Source: Ziziphus jujuba
Taxonomy: Eukaryota; Streptophyta; Magnoliopsida; Rosales; Rhamnaceae
Reading direction: 5' to 3'
DNA: 64,000 bases
Assembly: GCF_031755915.1 (NCBI RefSeq)
Contig: NC_083382.1
Coordinates: forward strand, 12,163,001-12,227,000
Shown: piece after piece, positions 51,400 to 63,400 of the stretch
Numbering within the stretch: position 1 is the first letter of the stretch
Layout: each line of letters starts with the position of its first letter
Program-made: the position numbers and the translations under genes
The notes under the pieces: model-generated
Database searches by the model: none
What the model saw: the letters and a program-made list of their open reading frames with translations, nothing else
Told to the model about the DNA's origin: nothing

Positions 51400-51620
51400 C
51401 CTATAGGCTTGCTACCCAATGGCAACTCAACCAAATCCCAAACACCATTTGATGCCATGGATTTCATTTCATCTTCCATTGCATCCAACTAAAAATTTGA
51501 GTGCGAACTGCTTATGGCTTCCTCATAAGTGACTAGATCTGAATCATCACTTATGTCAAAATCATACTCTTACAAGTAAACCTCATAGTCATCATGAATA
51601 GCTGACCTCCTGGTCCTTTG

Positions 51621-52679
51621 TTACCTTTTCAAAGGCACATTATCATCTACAATAGTTGGAATATCTTGTTCCTCAATAATGGATTCATCCTGACCAACTA
51701 CTGGTTCATTAATTACTGGATTAATAATATCTCTATTAGAAACTACACTAAGAATGAATACATTTTCATCTATAAATCGAGGCTCCCTTGGAGCATTACT
51801 ATCATCAAACCCAAAATCATCTTCAAAATAAATAGCCCTGTCTGACTCTATAATTCTGGTGGTGCGAGATGGACAAAAGAATCTTGAACCCCTAGATTCT
51901 ATACAATAGTCAACAAAATACCCACTTATAGTTTTAGGATCCAACTTCTTAATTTGAGGATTATAAATTCTTACTTCAGCTTTGCAACCCCATACTAAAA
52001 AATGATGCAAATTAGGCTTTCGTCTTGACCATAACTCAAAAGGAGTCTTAGAAACGGATTTACTTGAAACTTGATTCAAAATATGAGCTATCATCCTTAA
52101 AGCCTCTCCCCATAAGTAATCTGGCAAACTAGAATTTGCCATCATAGATTGCACCATATCCAATAAAGTACGATTTCTCCTCCCAGCAATGCCATTCTGC
52201 TGAGGCGTACTAGGCATTGTATATTGCTCATCAATGCCACATTCATGTAAATATATTACAAAGGCCCTGGGTTCTACCAGTCTCATCATATCTGCTATAA
52301 AATTCACTACCTCTATCAGACCTCACAGTCTTTATCTTCTTATTCTTTTAAAGCTCCATATTTACCTTAAACTCTTTAAAAGCACCTAAAGAATCTGACT
52401 TCTCACATATAAGCTCAGCATGTCCATAACGAGAAAAATCATCAAAGAAGGCAATAAAATACTTATAACCACCCAAGCAGTTGGAGTGAAAGATCCACAT
52501 ATATCAGTAAGGATTAATTTCAAAACATCTCCACACCTTACTATCTTATCCTTTCTAACCTTGGAAGTTAGCTTCCCTTTCACACATTCTACATAAGTCG
52601 ACAGATCGGAGAAATCAATATTAGGAAGTATTACATCCTTCACTAACCTTTCCATCCTGTGCCTAGAAATATGTCCCAA
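51621..52679 (-). pseudogene. Copia integrase region
   Basis: Frame 52679-52386 has MGHISRHRMERLVKD and YVECVKGKLTSKVRKDK, the GAG-pre-integrase/zinc-binding part. Frame 52307-51621 (228 codons) holds the core end [20 protein letters not shown] and the following [16 protein letters not shown] linker. Frame shifts near 52310-52390 split the catalytic domain. Confidence 0.88.
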
Positions 52680-53128
52680 ACGTTTATGTCATAACATTGA
52701 AGAATTATCATTAACTTTTGGACATTTAGAAGAAATAATAGGGGTAACAACAGAATTAATAGAAGAATTGAGACCATCACTAAATAAATCAAGTCTATAT
52801 AAATTGCCATATGAAGTTCCCAAACCAATAACTTTGCCATCCTTATACACTTCAACTTTGTTATGTCCAAACAAGAAACTATAACCTTGACTATCCAAAA
52901 GAGAAATAGATAATAAATTCCTCCTAATTGAGGGTATATATGAACTTCTTGTAATTCTAAAACATATCCAGTAACAAGCTTCAACTTAATTGTTTCTATG
53001 ATATCCACTTTCACTCTTGAGCTATCTCCCATATAAGCATGCTGCTCAAGATTGGTTGGCCCCCTTTGCCTTATCATCCTTTGCAATGAATTAGTAACAT
53101 GAATTGTGCTCCAGTATCTAACCTCCAA
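52643..53128 (-). pseudogene. Copia protease region
   Basis: Covers HVTNSLQRMIRQRGPTN, RVKVDIIETIKLKLVTGYVL and, in another frame (52898-52689), MDSQGYSFLFGHNKVEVYKD. These match the protease-to-pre-integrase stretch of copia polyproteins. The catalytic D-T/S-G motif is not visible, and frames change at least twice. Confidence 0.75.
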
Positions 53129-53205
53129 GAATTCAAAGGCACATCAACAATATTGGTCTCAATCATTAAAATATTATCTTTCTTCTCTTGCTTTCCCTTT
53201 AAATT

Positions 53206-53837
53206 TCAACACTTTATCTTCTTGTGTCCAACTTTATCGCAGTAACCACACCGTCCATTGAAGTACTCTTTCATTTCTCCTATCTGATAAGCATCATCAT
53301 ACTTAGTATTATTCAAAAGGTCCAAATAATGATGTTTCTCATTCATATCAAACTTGATAAATTTATTTCCTCTCTCCTCAAGAAGTTCCTTTGCAGTATC
53401 AACCTTAGGAATACTAGCATACATTGATTCATCCATATAATTCTCCATCATCATCATACAGCACTTATTAGAATGCCTCCAATCCTCATAAAGTTTCCTA
53501 TCTGCTATACTACTCTCATCAGTTGGTATCTCTGGTGGATCTATCTCCAAAGCCAAATCCAATTTCATAAAGGTCAAATTCATAACTAAAATCTTCTTCC
53601 ACTTCTAATAGTTTGTCCCATCCAATTTCATCATGGCAATCATAAGCAGAATATTTGGGGTGCTACTAACTGTGAAAATAGTAAACACAACAAAGCATTT
53701 AATATATATAAAACAATAACTATTTTCCAACCCCTTATCACATAACATAAAATCAATATCACTAAGGTCTTTGTAGCACTAAAGATACCCTTTCGCGGGC
53801 CAGGGACAGTCAACCAAAAAACCACAACCAAATGCAT
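53206..53837 (-). pseudogene. Copia gag with zinc knuckle
   Basis: Frame 53583-53206 is a copia-type gag C-part ending in the CCHC zinc knuckle CGYCDKVGHKKIKC (CX2CX4HX4C), which binds the element's RNA. Frame 53837-53640 is upstream sequence probably belonging to the gag start, broken by stops. Gag is far shorter than usual in an intact element. Confidence 0.8.
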
Positions 53838-54948
53838 TGAACTGAATCACCGATAGGGCAACTCAGAACCTGCAATACATGGCATTTAATTAACTTCCAC
53901 TACCATTCCAGGCGTCATACAAAGCAACTAAAACTACTAACATGGTAGCTTAGTTACCCGTATAGACCCTGGTTAATATAAGTGGGAGAAAAATAACATA
54001 TTGGCAATTTCATGAAATAGGCAAATATAAAACATCCCATCTACTATGCCAATATACATTACATTGGTACACATAATGCAGATAAAATAAGTCTCACAAC
54101 AGGTGAGTACTTAAAATTCCATACTACTATATCAACTAGGCACAAAGCCTCTTTAGGGAAAGCTAACACAATCAAAATTTTCATGCATAGATATTTAAAT
54201 TTAATTCAATAAATTTGGAATAAAATAATTAAACAAATAAACAAATGAACTAATTACCAATAAACAAATAAATAACAAATTTTTATATTTATATTTTTAA
54301 TTTTATAATAATAAAATAAAAACAATAGATAAATAAATAATTAATCAACAATAAATTAAATAAATGAGAACAAATATAAGTAAGAAAACAGGTTTTTTTT
54401 TATTTTTTTATTTTTAATTTTCGGCAGCTGACGTCAGTAAACGACATGTCGTGCTGACGTCATCACGTTGACATCAGCAGGCCAGCCAAAACTACATGTC
54501 GTATGTTTCATCTTCTTCAGCTAACCGGGTCACAGGAGACCCGGTTCCATTCCAAACGGGTCATGTCGTATGTTTCATCTACAATTTTGGTGCCGTTTGA
54601 TTCCTCTTTTCTTGGGCAATGTTTTCCACAAATCACTTTCAATGTTTTAGCAACCAAAATCAACGCCCAAGAAAACTTATTCGTTCGGCGAAAACGGGGT
54701 TTCTCAATTTTTTTTTTTAATTCAAAAAACAAAAAGGTTTCCAGTCCAATTAAAGATGTTAAAGAATACAATTCATAACAACCTATTTTTCCACCGTGCC
54801 CATATCTTAATTCGAACTAAAACAAAAAATTCACATAATATGCACAAACTCAATATAAACCCGATATTGCGCAAGAGAAAAGAAATTAATCAATAAAATT
54901 CAAAATTAAAATTTGGATCTCCAGACAATCAATAGCCGCAAACACAAA
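53838..54948. other. Copia 5' leader region with short repeats
   Basis: Lies between the 5' LTR and gag. A 19-bp direct repeat CATGTCGTATGTTTCATCT occurs near 54496 and 54563, with CGACATGTCGTGCTGACGTC nearby. The frames 54503-54778 (plus) and 54771-54517 (minus) are not recognisable as proteins. Confidence 0.45.
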
Positions 54949-55128
54949 TGGGCTTATAAAAAGAGTTGGTCCTCCAGTCCAATGGGCCAACTAGAGTCTT
55001 ATAGAGAGTGTGTGACCAAGGGCCCTACTACAAAATAATAAAATAAGCCAATCCCATTAATGTCATAAATAGGCCCTGTAAGTGAGTAATTGATTATGCT
55101 AAGTCCGCAATTATTAATTTATTTAACA
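54949..55128 (-). repeat. Copia 5' LTR
   Basis: 180 bp with TG...CA ends, partner of 49246-49425. Confidence 0.85.
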
Positions 55129-55133
55129 GTTAA

Positions 55134-55823
55134 AAGTATATTTACTCATTCAGCACAAATCCTTGAATAAACCAAGTAAAAATAATGGATTTTAACACTT
55201 ATCATTTTTTTTGTTACATAATTGCGTGCTATATTTTTAATTCTAAAACTTCAGCACCTAACTGTTCTATTACAGAGCAAACAAATTTGCATCACATACA
55301 TATAAACCCCACCACTTCCTTTCCCAACACCCTACTGAGCCATACTCCTAAAATACAACCTCATGGCCTCCAATCCACACCTTAACAACGCGGCATCATC
55401 ACATCCCAACTAAGTGACCAAAGAGGAGAAAAATTCCATACCTCCAGAAAGGCAACCGGCAGAATGGCAACAACCAGATTGGGGACCAGAACAGCAACAA
55501 TCAGGGACTAGAACGACAACAACCAGAACGGCTTTAAACGTCAACCAGCAGATCGATCGGCGACTAGCACCTGCAGAAAAAAGAAAATCAAAGAAAATCA
55601 AAGAGGAATTCAAAGAGAAATTCAAAGTTAAAATACGAAGAAGAAAATGGGTTTTCTTCAACCTTTCGAGATGCGGAGAGCAGCTGATTTGATTCAATGC
55701 AAAAAATGGGTTTTGAAGGAAGAAAGTGGGTTTGCAGTGGAAAAGAATTTTGACCCAAAAAAAAAAAAAAAAAGAGAAAGGAGAAGGAGATGCAACGGAG
55801 ACTTAGCAAAAAATAATGGGTTA
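55134..55823. other. CACTA internal sequence, unassigned
   Basis: Includes a plus-strand open frame 55414-55692 rich in Gln/Lys/Arg (PERQPAEWQQPDWGPEQQQ) and a purine-rich run near 55757-55775. I do not recognise a protein. It may be further captured or transposon sequence. Confidence 0.35.
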
Positions 55824-56251
55824 GAGTATCCCCAAAGGACTCTTTAAGAATAAAGAGCATCTTTCATATAATAAAGAACATCTTTAAATATAAAAAGTAG
55901 AACTTTTAAAACTTCTATAATAATGCTCTTTGTATCACATTCTTTATTTTTATTTTTTCAATGCACATTTATTGTTATTTGTATTTCCTTCCTTTTTGTT
56001 TTTTATTTCTTAACAATAAATAGTAATTAAAATATATTAATATAATATCGTGGCTTTGGAATTTGATAAGCATTCAATAATATTAATATAATATTAGATA
56101 TAAAGAGTATTTTTAGCTTTCCAAATTTGGAGAGCCAAACCTCTCTGTATTTTAAAAAGTCAAAATGCAGAATGGGTTGGAGCTTGCTTTTAGAGATTGA
56201 CTCTTCAAAATAAAGAATCTATAATGGATAAAGAGCCCTTTGTGGATGCTC
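55824..56251. mobile_element. MITE with TTA target duplication (PIF/Harbinger-like)
   Basis: 428 bp with terminal inverted repeats GAGTATCCCCAAAGGACTCT and, inverted, GAGCATCCACAAAGGGCTCT. It is flanked by TTA on both sides (55821-55823, 56252-56254). A 3-bp TTA duplication and an AT-rich, gene-free interior fit a PIF/Harbinger-type MITE. Confidence 0.8.
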
Positions 56252-56254
56252 TTA

Positions 56255-57246
56255 GATAGCCTCTGTATTCTAATTTATTTTTTCATTTTAGGATTGGCGG
56301 GATGGGTAGGGGCGAAAGTTTTTTTTTCTATTGTCGACAAATTGTTAAAATTCTTGCCAAAAAAATCCAAATTTTTACCGTCAAATTTTATCAATTTGTC
56401 GGCAATAGCAATTTTTATGAGAAAAATATATTTCATCGGCAAAAGTTCCAAACAATTAAATATGTATGATATATATCAGTTTTTTATAAATACATCCAAA
56501 AGGAATAAAAAACAATACCCTTTGCCAAATAAATAAAATATAAATTTCATAAAAAAGTAAAGTACATAGAAGGTAACAGTTAAATGTAAGTTAGGATAGA
56601 AAGTAATTTAGATGTTTAAAAATTTAAAAATCCAAAGCAAAGCCATGCGGCATATATGTAAAATTTTGTCGGCAAATTTTGTTTTTTTTACTACCTCCTT
56701 ACCAAAATTGAAATACATAGTATATATTAATTACAAACAAATGAAACAGATAGATTCACTAAATTATAATAATAATTCAAAAATATATATTTTGGAATTT
56801 TTCTTTTACCAACAATTGTGGTGTTTGTTGGAAGAAGTATAACTTTTCACATGTTAACCTTTTGATTAGAAAATTCTAATTTGTCATTAAAAGGTATCAC
56901 TTTTGCCAACTAATTTGAATTTTGTCAGAAATTGCTATGTTTTTACCGACAATATGTAAAGTTATCGGTAAAATTTATAACTTTTGCTAATGATATTTTT
57001 TTTCGTTGGTAAATAGTTGATTTTTGCCGACAATATTTAGAATTCGTTGGTAAAAGTCAGTCCAATATCGGCAAAATTGTGTTTTCGTTGCTAAAAATGT
57101 AATATTTTCCAATGATTTTATTTTTTGTCCCCAAAAGTATAGTTTTTATCGAGGAATATGTTTTTTGCCCGTAGTGATCTCTTTTGCGACAATAAAATAA
57201 TTCATCGGTAAAAATTTCGTCGCTAAAGGATCATTGTCTTGTAGTG
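56255..57246. repeat. CACTA right subterminal repeat region
   Basis: Many copies of short motifs such as TTTTTACCGACAATATG, ATATCGGCAAAATTG and TTCGTTGGTAAAAG in both orientations. These are arrays typical of CACTA ends, with the same motif family as 42634-43087. Small open frames inside are AT-rich noise. Confidence 0.75.
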
Positions 57247-58184
57247 TAAGAACCAGTAAAATCATATGTTTTCCAAATCTTGAATCTCATAAATACCACT
57301 TTCAAATCCATTAATCCACATCACCTTTAAACCATAAATCCAATCACTTAAAATCCCTCAATGTAAATCCATCAATTTGAAATCCATCAATTTATATATA
57401 CCAAATTTCCTGAGGCAATAAGTCAAACCCTTAATATTTAAATGCATAAATATATTTTTGAACCATAATAATTTAAAACAATATTTTTCTCAAATCTTTA
57501 AAGTCCAATTATCATAAAAAAATATCATTAAAACTACGTAAAATTCATATATAATTAAATTTCCCCAATTCACCAATAGCATAAAATAAATTCCACAATT
57601 ATTCCAATGCATAAAAAATTTAAATGAATATTTTCCTTCAAATCCGTAAAATCAATTTATACAAAAAATAACATTAAAACCTCATAAAATTCATATATTC
57701 TTAAAATCATATACACATTTATTATGCATCATAAATTCAACATTAAACTTAACAAAAATTTATTGAAAACCTTAAACCATAATATCTTAAAAATCAAGAT
57801 ATGATTCTTACGCAACATATATTTTTATTTCATCCCAAATTTGCATCATAAATTCAATATAATTTTTATCGAAAGTCCAACAGATAAAATGTCAAATCCA
57901 AATTATTAATTATCACGATATATATAATTTAACACCTGAAAATAAATTTGAAGATGGATCACTCACCTTAAACATGTGTATAAATCAAGATCCTCAACGA
58001 GATCGATCCCATGACTCACACGTGCTCCAAAAAGATAAATAGTACACAAGATTAAATAAATTAATATTTTATTCGGGTATTTTACACAAGGGTACTCGGG
58101 GGATCTAACACAAGCGGTATCCAAAATTCACAAGTAATATATGGAAATGAAGCTTATGAAGCGAGGATCACGAATTGAGTCTTA
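57247..58184 (-). mobile_element. LTR-m, part right of the CACTA element
   Basis: Resumes LTR-m with TAAGAACCAGTAAAATCATATG (compare 8475 and 26190) and continues to GAATTGAGTCTTA, where a plus-strand giant LTR interrupts it. The rest of LTR-m would lie beyond the window. Confidence 0.75.
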
Positions 58185-58470
58185 TGTGAAACTCCATCCC
58201 CGAAGTACATTGGAATTTTCTTCACGTTGATCGAAGTTGATCGGTATTGACGGAGAGGGTTAAATTTTGACTTTTTGTTTCGGGTGGAATTTTGCATTTA
58301 CTGTGGTACCATAGCAAAGTACATGTCATCCTGAATTTGTAGACTATTAGCATATTGAAATCGGAGCCACCGTTTTGAAGTTATGAGCAAAACAAGTTTG
58401 CAGTTCGAATTGTCCGAGGGTGCCAAGTTTGACTTTTTATTTATGTAGAATTTTGATTTTACTCTTGTAT

Positions 58471-59638
58471 TGTAACAGCCCAGACCATCCGCATCCGATA
58501 TTGTCCTTTTCGGGCTTGGGGAATCCTCTTACAACTCAGCCCTCAAGGTTTTGTGAAAACGCATCATAATGGTTAGGGGTCCCACCCCTTCGCCTGCCAG
58601 TCCCACTGGCCTAGGCCTCCCAGGCCCAATCACAATATTGTCTGCTTTGGAAGCTAGGTGGTGAGCCCAATCCTACCTCTCACGGTTTTACTTTCCCTCG
58701 TAGGAACGCATTGTAATGGTTAGGGGGAATCCTTTTACAACCCCTACTTACCAGTCCCACTGGCACGGGCCTCCTAGGCCCAATCACGATATTGTCCTCT
58801 TTGGGTCCAACCCGCATGGTTTTACTTTCCCTCATGGGAACGTGTTGTAATGGTTAGAGGGAGTCGTCTTACAAACCCTACATACCAGTCCGACTGGCAC
58901 GAGCCTCCCAGGCCCAATCACGATATTGTCCACTTTGGAAGCTAGGTGGTGAGCCCAATCCTATCCCTCATGGTTTTACTTTTCCTCATGGGAACGCGTC
59001 ATACGAGAAAGGTATCCACATCACCTTATAAGGCGTGCTTCGTTCCCCTTTCCAACCGATGTGGGACTTCGCAGTCCTCCTCCCTTGGGACCCAGCGTCC
59101 TCGCTGGCACACCAATTCGGGTACTGGCTCTGATACCATCTGTAACAGCCCAGACCATCTGCGTCCAATATTGTCCTCTTTGGGATTGGGAAGTCCTCTT
59201 ACAACCCCTACCTACCAGTCCCACTGGCACGAGCCTCCCAGGCCCAATCACGATATTGTCCACTTTGGGTCCAGCCCGCACAGTTTTAGTTTCTCTCATG
59301 GGAACGCGTCATAATGGTTAGGGGAAATCCTCTTACAACCCCTACTTACCAGTCCCACTGGCATGGGCCTTCCAGGCCCAATCACAATATTGTCCGCTTT
59401 GGAAGCTAGGTGGTGAGCACAATCCTACCCCTCATGGTTTTACTTCTCTCATGGGAATGCGTTGTACGAGAAAGGTATCCATACCACCTTATAAGGCGTG
59501 CTTCGTTCTCCTTTCCAACCGATGTGGGACTTCATAAGTCCCACATCGGTTGGAACAAAACCTTTATGGCTGGGTTGTAAGAGGATTCCCCAGGCCCAAA
59601 GAGGAAAATATCGGATGCGGGTGGTCTGGGCTGTTACA
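58471..59638 (-). mobile_element. TRIM retrotransposon complex, TSD TGTAT
   Basis: Two LTR copies (58471-59073 and 59141-59534; TGTAACAGCCCAGACC ... GTGGGACTTC) enclose a 67-bp interior holding GGCTCTGATACCA (59126-59138), the inverse of the initiator-Met tRNA binding site. The element therefore reads on the minus strand. A third, inverted LTR piece (59535-59638) adjoins, ending GGGCTGTTACA. TGTAT flanks the whole (58466-58470, 59639-59643). The LTRs differ in length because a module with CAGTCCCACTGGCACG is present three times in the left and twice in the right. No coding capacity. Confidence 0.87.
59126..59138 (-). other. TRIM primer-binding site
   Basis: TGGTATCAGAGCC on the minus strand, the standard plant retroelement site pairing with the 3' end of initiator tRNA-Met, two bases inside the LTR at 59141. 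Confidence 0.85.
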
Positions 59639-60469
59639 TGTATAGTTGTAAAGTACTCGTCGATACGAGTTCATGGACTAGCAGTACGCCTAATTTGGAC
59701 ATTTGGTTGAAAAGCTATGGACTGGCAAAGTTTTCCAAATACCATATTATTTTCAGCATGGTAAAATGTGTGCATAGTGTGTGCCACATGTTAGCTTGTT
59801 AACCAATCCCGTGAGTGCACAGTGGCACCCACGGGTGGGCCTTTTATTTTGGCAAAATGGGCGTGTAGGGTGGAGAGAAGGGGGCGAAGGAGAGAAGAGA
59901 GAGGTGAGAGAAACCACCACCGGCCACCATCGTTGACTGTCGTCTAATCAGCCACCATCCACATGTACCAGACACCCATAACCAACATCCCATTTCCGAC
60001 TGAACCCTAGAAAATCTCGGCTAGCTGACCGCCAATGTGCCCGGATCGGGGCTTTTTCCGGTGGCAGTGCCAATTGCTTCAAACCCAGATTTCTCTCTAG
60101 GCTAACCTCCGTTTGCCTCACTGTTGGTCCCATCCATTCACCTGTCCTTTGATCTACCTTTTCTTTAAAAATCACGACCAGTGGCCACCAGATGAGCCAC
60201 CGGCAGTGGCGGTTTCAGGTGACCATTGCGGCTCTTTAAGAACCCGATTTTCGGCTAGTTCCCAGTCGTACTGCCCATCCTCTTCCACTAATTTTGACTC
60301 CTTGAACCCAAATATGAGGTTGTTTTCTTCCAACTCACAGTGGTTTGTGAGATTTAAGGATCCAAAACCTGAGACCTTTCCGAGGAGATTCCGACCACCT
60401 CGGGTACAATCACCGGGAGGTGAGACCCAATCCGTGATCCTCATTCCCTAAGCTTCATTTCGGTATATT

Positions 60470-63400
60470 TGTAACACCCTGTCCCAAAGTATGCAGAAAA
60501 TTTCTCAAGTTGATCGGGTTTGACTGTCGTTGACCGAGAAGGGGCAAACTTTGACTTTTTAACTCTCCAAGAATTGAAGGTTGACTGAGGCATCGTTGTG
60601 AAGTACGCATCTACTCGAGTTCGTAAACTAGTAGCACGATAAAAACGCAGCTACGGTTTGAAAGTTATGGGCAAAAAAAGTTGAGGTCCGAGCTATCCGA
60701 GGGTGTCGGAGTTGACTTTTTATTTTTGTAAAATTGAGTTTTGACTCATGCATGGTTGTGAAGTTCTCATCGATACGAGTTCATAGATTAGCGGCACACG
60801 TAATTTGGGCATGTCGTTGAAAAGTTATGGACCTATAAAGTTTTCCAAATATCGTATTATTTTATTATTATTTTATACTTATGTAAAATGTGTTCACAAT
60901 ACGTGCCACATGTCAAAATCTCAGCCACTCCCATGAGTGCACAGTGGCACCCACAGGATGGTTTCTTATTGGTTCAAACCCATGTGTGAGCCATGTGAGA
61001 AGAGAGAGAGAGAGGGGAAGGGAGAGAGAGAGCTACCACCAATCGGCCACCATTGTTTCTTCCATTCCGGCCACCACTTCCATACACATGCCACCCGACC
61101 ACCTTCTCCTCCTCATTTCAGTCGAGCCCACCAAATCCCACGCTAGCCGATCGTCGACGCGCCCAGATCGAGGCTTTTTCCTGCGGTGATGCTGATTACT
61201 TCAAACGTAGATTTCTCCCCAATCTGGCCTTCTTTTGCCTCACTGCCAGTCCCATCAGTTCACCCATCCTTCAATCTACCTTTCCTCCAAAATCACAGTC
61301 AATGGCCACTGGATGCTCTGTCCGTGGTGATGGTTTCCGATGACCACGGCAGTTCATCGGAAAACTTGATTCCGGCGAGTTCCTGATCACACCGCCCACC
61401 TTTTCCCACTAATCTAAACCTCCTGAACCCAAATTTGAGCTCAGTTTCCTCCAATTCATGGTGGTTTGTGAGATCCAAGGACCTAAATACCAAAACCTTC
61501 TCGGCAAGATTTCGGCCACCTCAAATCCGATCTCCAGAAGGTAATGGTCAATCCTTAATCCTCATGTTGTAAGCTTTGTTTCAATATATTATTTGCCAAT
61601 TTTTTTTAACGTTTATGTTAAATCCTCCGGGTAACCGTGTATAATTTATCTGATTAAAATATTAATTTAATCGGTTTGTATATTGTCAATGTTCTAGGAA
61701 CACATGTGAATTGTAGAATCGATCCTATGGAGAATCTTGGTTGAATTGCATGCTCGAAGTGAGTGACCCACCTTCAAAATTATTTTTGGTTGATAAATTG
61801 TATATATATTTTGTGTTGATTATATATTTGGTTATTTGTGCATTAAGAAATATTTTGATTTCAAGAATTTTATGGATATGGGATTTTGATAATAATTGTT
61901 AAATTTTATTGTTCAAATATTGTGTAATTAGAAATGATTTCATGTGAATTTTAATATATGTTTAATATCTGAAGGAATTTCCATTTAATTTTACAATGCC
62001 AATTTATGACGGTTTTAGTATATGTGTTGTTACCAAAAATATATTTGAGATTTTAAAGGAATTATGATTTAAGGTTTTTAACAAATTATTTTTGAGTTTG
62101 ATGTTGATTTTATGATGCATGATAAATGTGTTTACATCATTTTAAGGAAATATGAATTTCATGTGGTTCTAATATTATTTTTGACATAGTGGTTTTAATG
62201 ATTCAAGAAAAATATTTGTTCAAGTTGATGCTTCCAATATATATATATATATATATATTTATGCACTTAATTATTAATTGATTGATTTTATAGTATTGGA
62301 AAAATTGTATAATTATATCGATAGATTTACGATGAGGATTTATAAGATTGTGGGTTTGAAAAATGGTATTTTAATAATAAATTTAGTAATTGATTTTAGA
62401 CGCACTCATACAGTACTGGTGTTCTGTACTGTATATGTGGATAAGCGCGCAGGTTGTAATATCTCCTGTGAGTTGCCATTGGACCGAGGGCAGGCAAGCT
62501 TGATATTGGCCATAGCTGCCCCCCTCCATGGCCAGGATGACGGTTATAAGCAACGGTGCTGTCCGGACACCGAAGCGACCGTATGCAAGTTTCTCTCTTT
62601 AACGTCCCGCCAGACGGTGCTTAGGACACTGGGTATTGTAGGACATCACTGGTATATAGTGTGGTGCGTCAAGTTAACTTCTCGATACGAATTTCAAACC
62701 AAAATTCTTTAAAATCGTATTTAAAACTAAACGTATTTAATTTTGTTTTATTGTTTATTTCAAACTAATATTTTATAAAATGTATTTATTCATGTTTTTA
62801 TCAAGTATTTTAAATTGGTGTTTTAGAATTTTATTTTACCATGTTGATATTATTTATTTAAATTTTGAGATTTTAACATGAATTTTATTGTATTCTTTTA
62901 TTTATTTTAAATTGAGGTTTAAAATCTGTTAAAATGTTTCTTTGATTATTTCATTGATTTAAATAATAACTTTTATAATTTATATATTGAGTTTAATTTT
63001 GTTTTATGCCAAATTTCTTTAATACAAGTTTATTTATGATTTTATTTTATTTCATCTTATAATATCTTATTATGAATTTAATAATTGGTTTTTAAAGTGT
63101 TTCCAATGTAATCTTTTGAATTCTAAATTAATATTTGTATTTTATGTGCATTCTAAATTATTGCATTCCATTTAATGTAATATTTCCTTGATTATTTTTA
63201 ATGTAAATTTATTATGATTTTGCTTATTTTATTTATGACATTTTGTGTACAATTTAATAATTCTCGTTTCTTATTATACATTCTAGATCTTTAATTTAAT
63301 ATATTTTATTCATAATTTATTTAATTATTTATTCCTTGATTTTTGGGGTACAATTATTAGGTTTTGTGAAAATATCTTAAAAAGGAAAACTTTTCCAACT

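Larger units (their letters stand above)
49246..55128 (-). mobile_element. Ty1/copia retrotransposon, degraded, nested in CACTA
   Basis: A 5.9-kb element flanked by 180-bp LTRs (49246-49425 and 54949-55128; TGTTAAAT ... AAGCCCA on the minus strand), with near-matching 5-bp flanks GTCAA and GTTAA. A polypurine tract AAGTGGGAGAA adjoins the left LTR (its 3' LTR). Gag, protease, integrase, RT and RNase H lie in copia order on the minus strand, with frameshifts and stops throughout. No clear primer-binding site is visible next to the right LTR. The unusually short LTRs still differ by several bases, so the insertion is not very recent. Confidence 0.9.
58185..60469 (+). mobile_element. Diverged giant LTR, interrupted by TRIM and cut by a later LTR
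   Basis: Starts TGTGAAACTCCATCCCC, a decayed version of the family start, and resumes at 59639 after the TRIM complex. It includes the GC-rich tract (59830-60450) with the recurring frame ending RRFRPPRVQSPG. At 60470 another LTR begins, and its own second half must lie beyond the window. Confidence 0.72.

Noticed and set aside
50641..51492. Plus-strand frames of 83-150 codons
   Set aside because: They are antisense shadows of the copia reverse transcriptase on the minus strand.
59126..59138. Possible tRNA gene fragment
   Set aside because: Only the 13-bp primer-binding complement is present, correctly placed next to a TRIM LTR; no tRNA arms follow.
58946..59321. Plus-strand frames of 86-122 codons
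   Set aside because: They lie wholly within TRIM LTR repeats and have no homology that I recognise.
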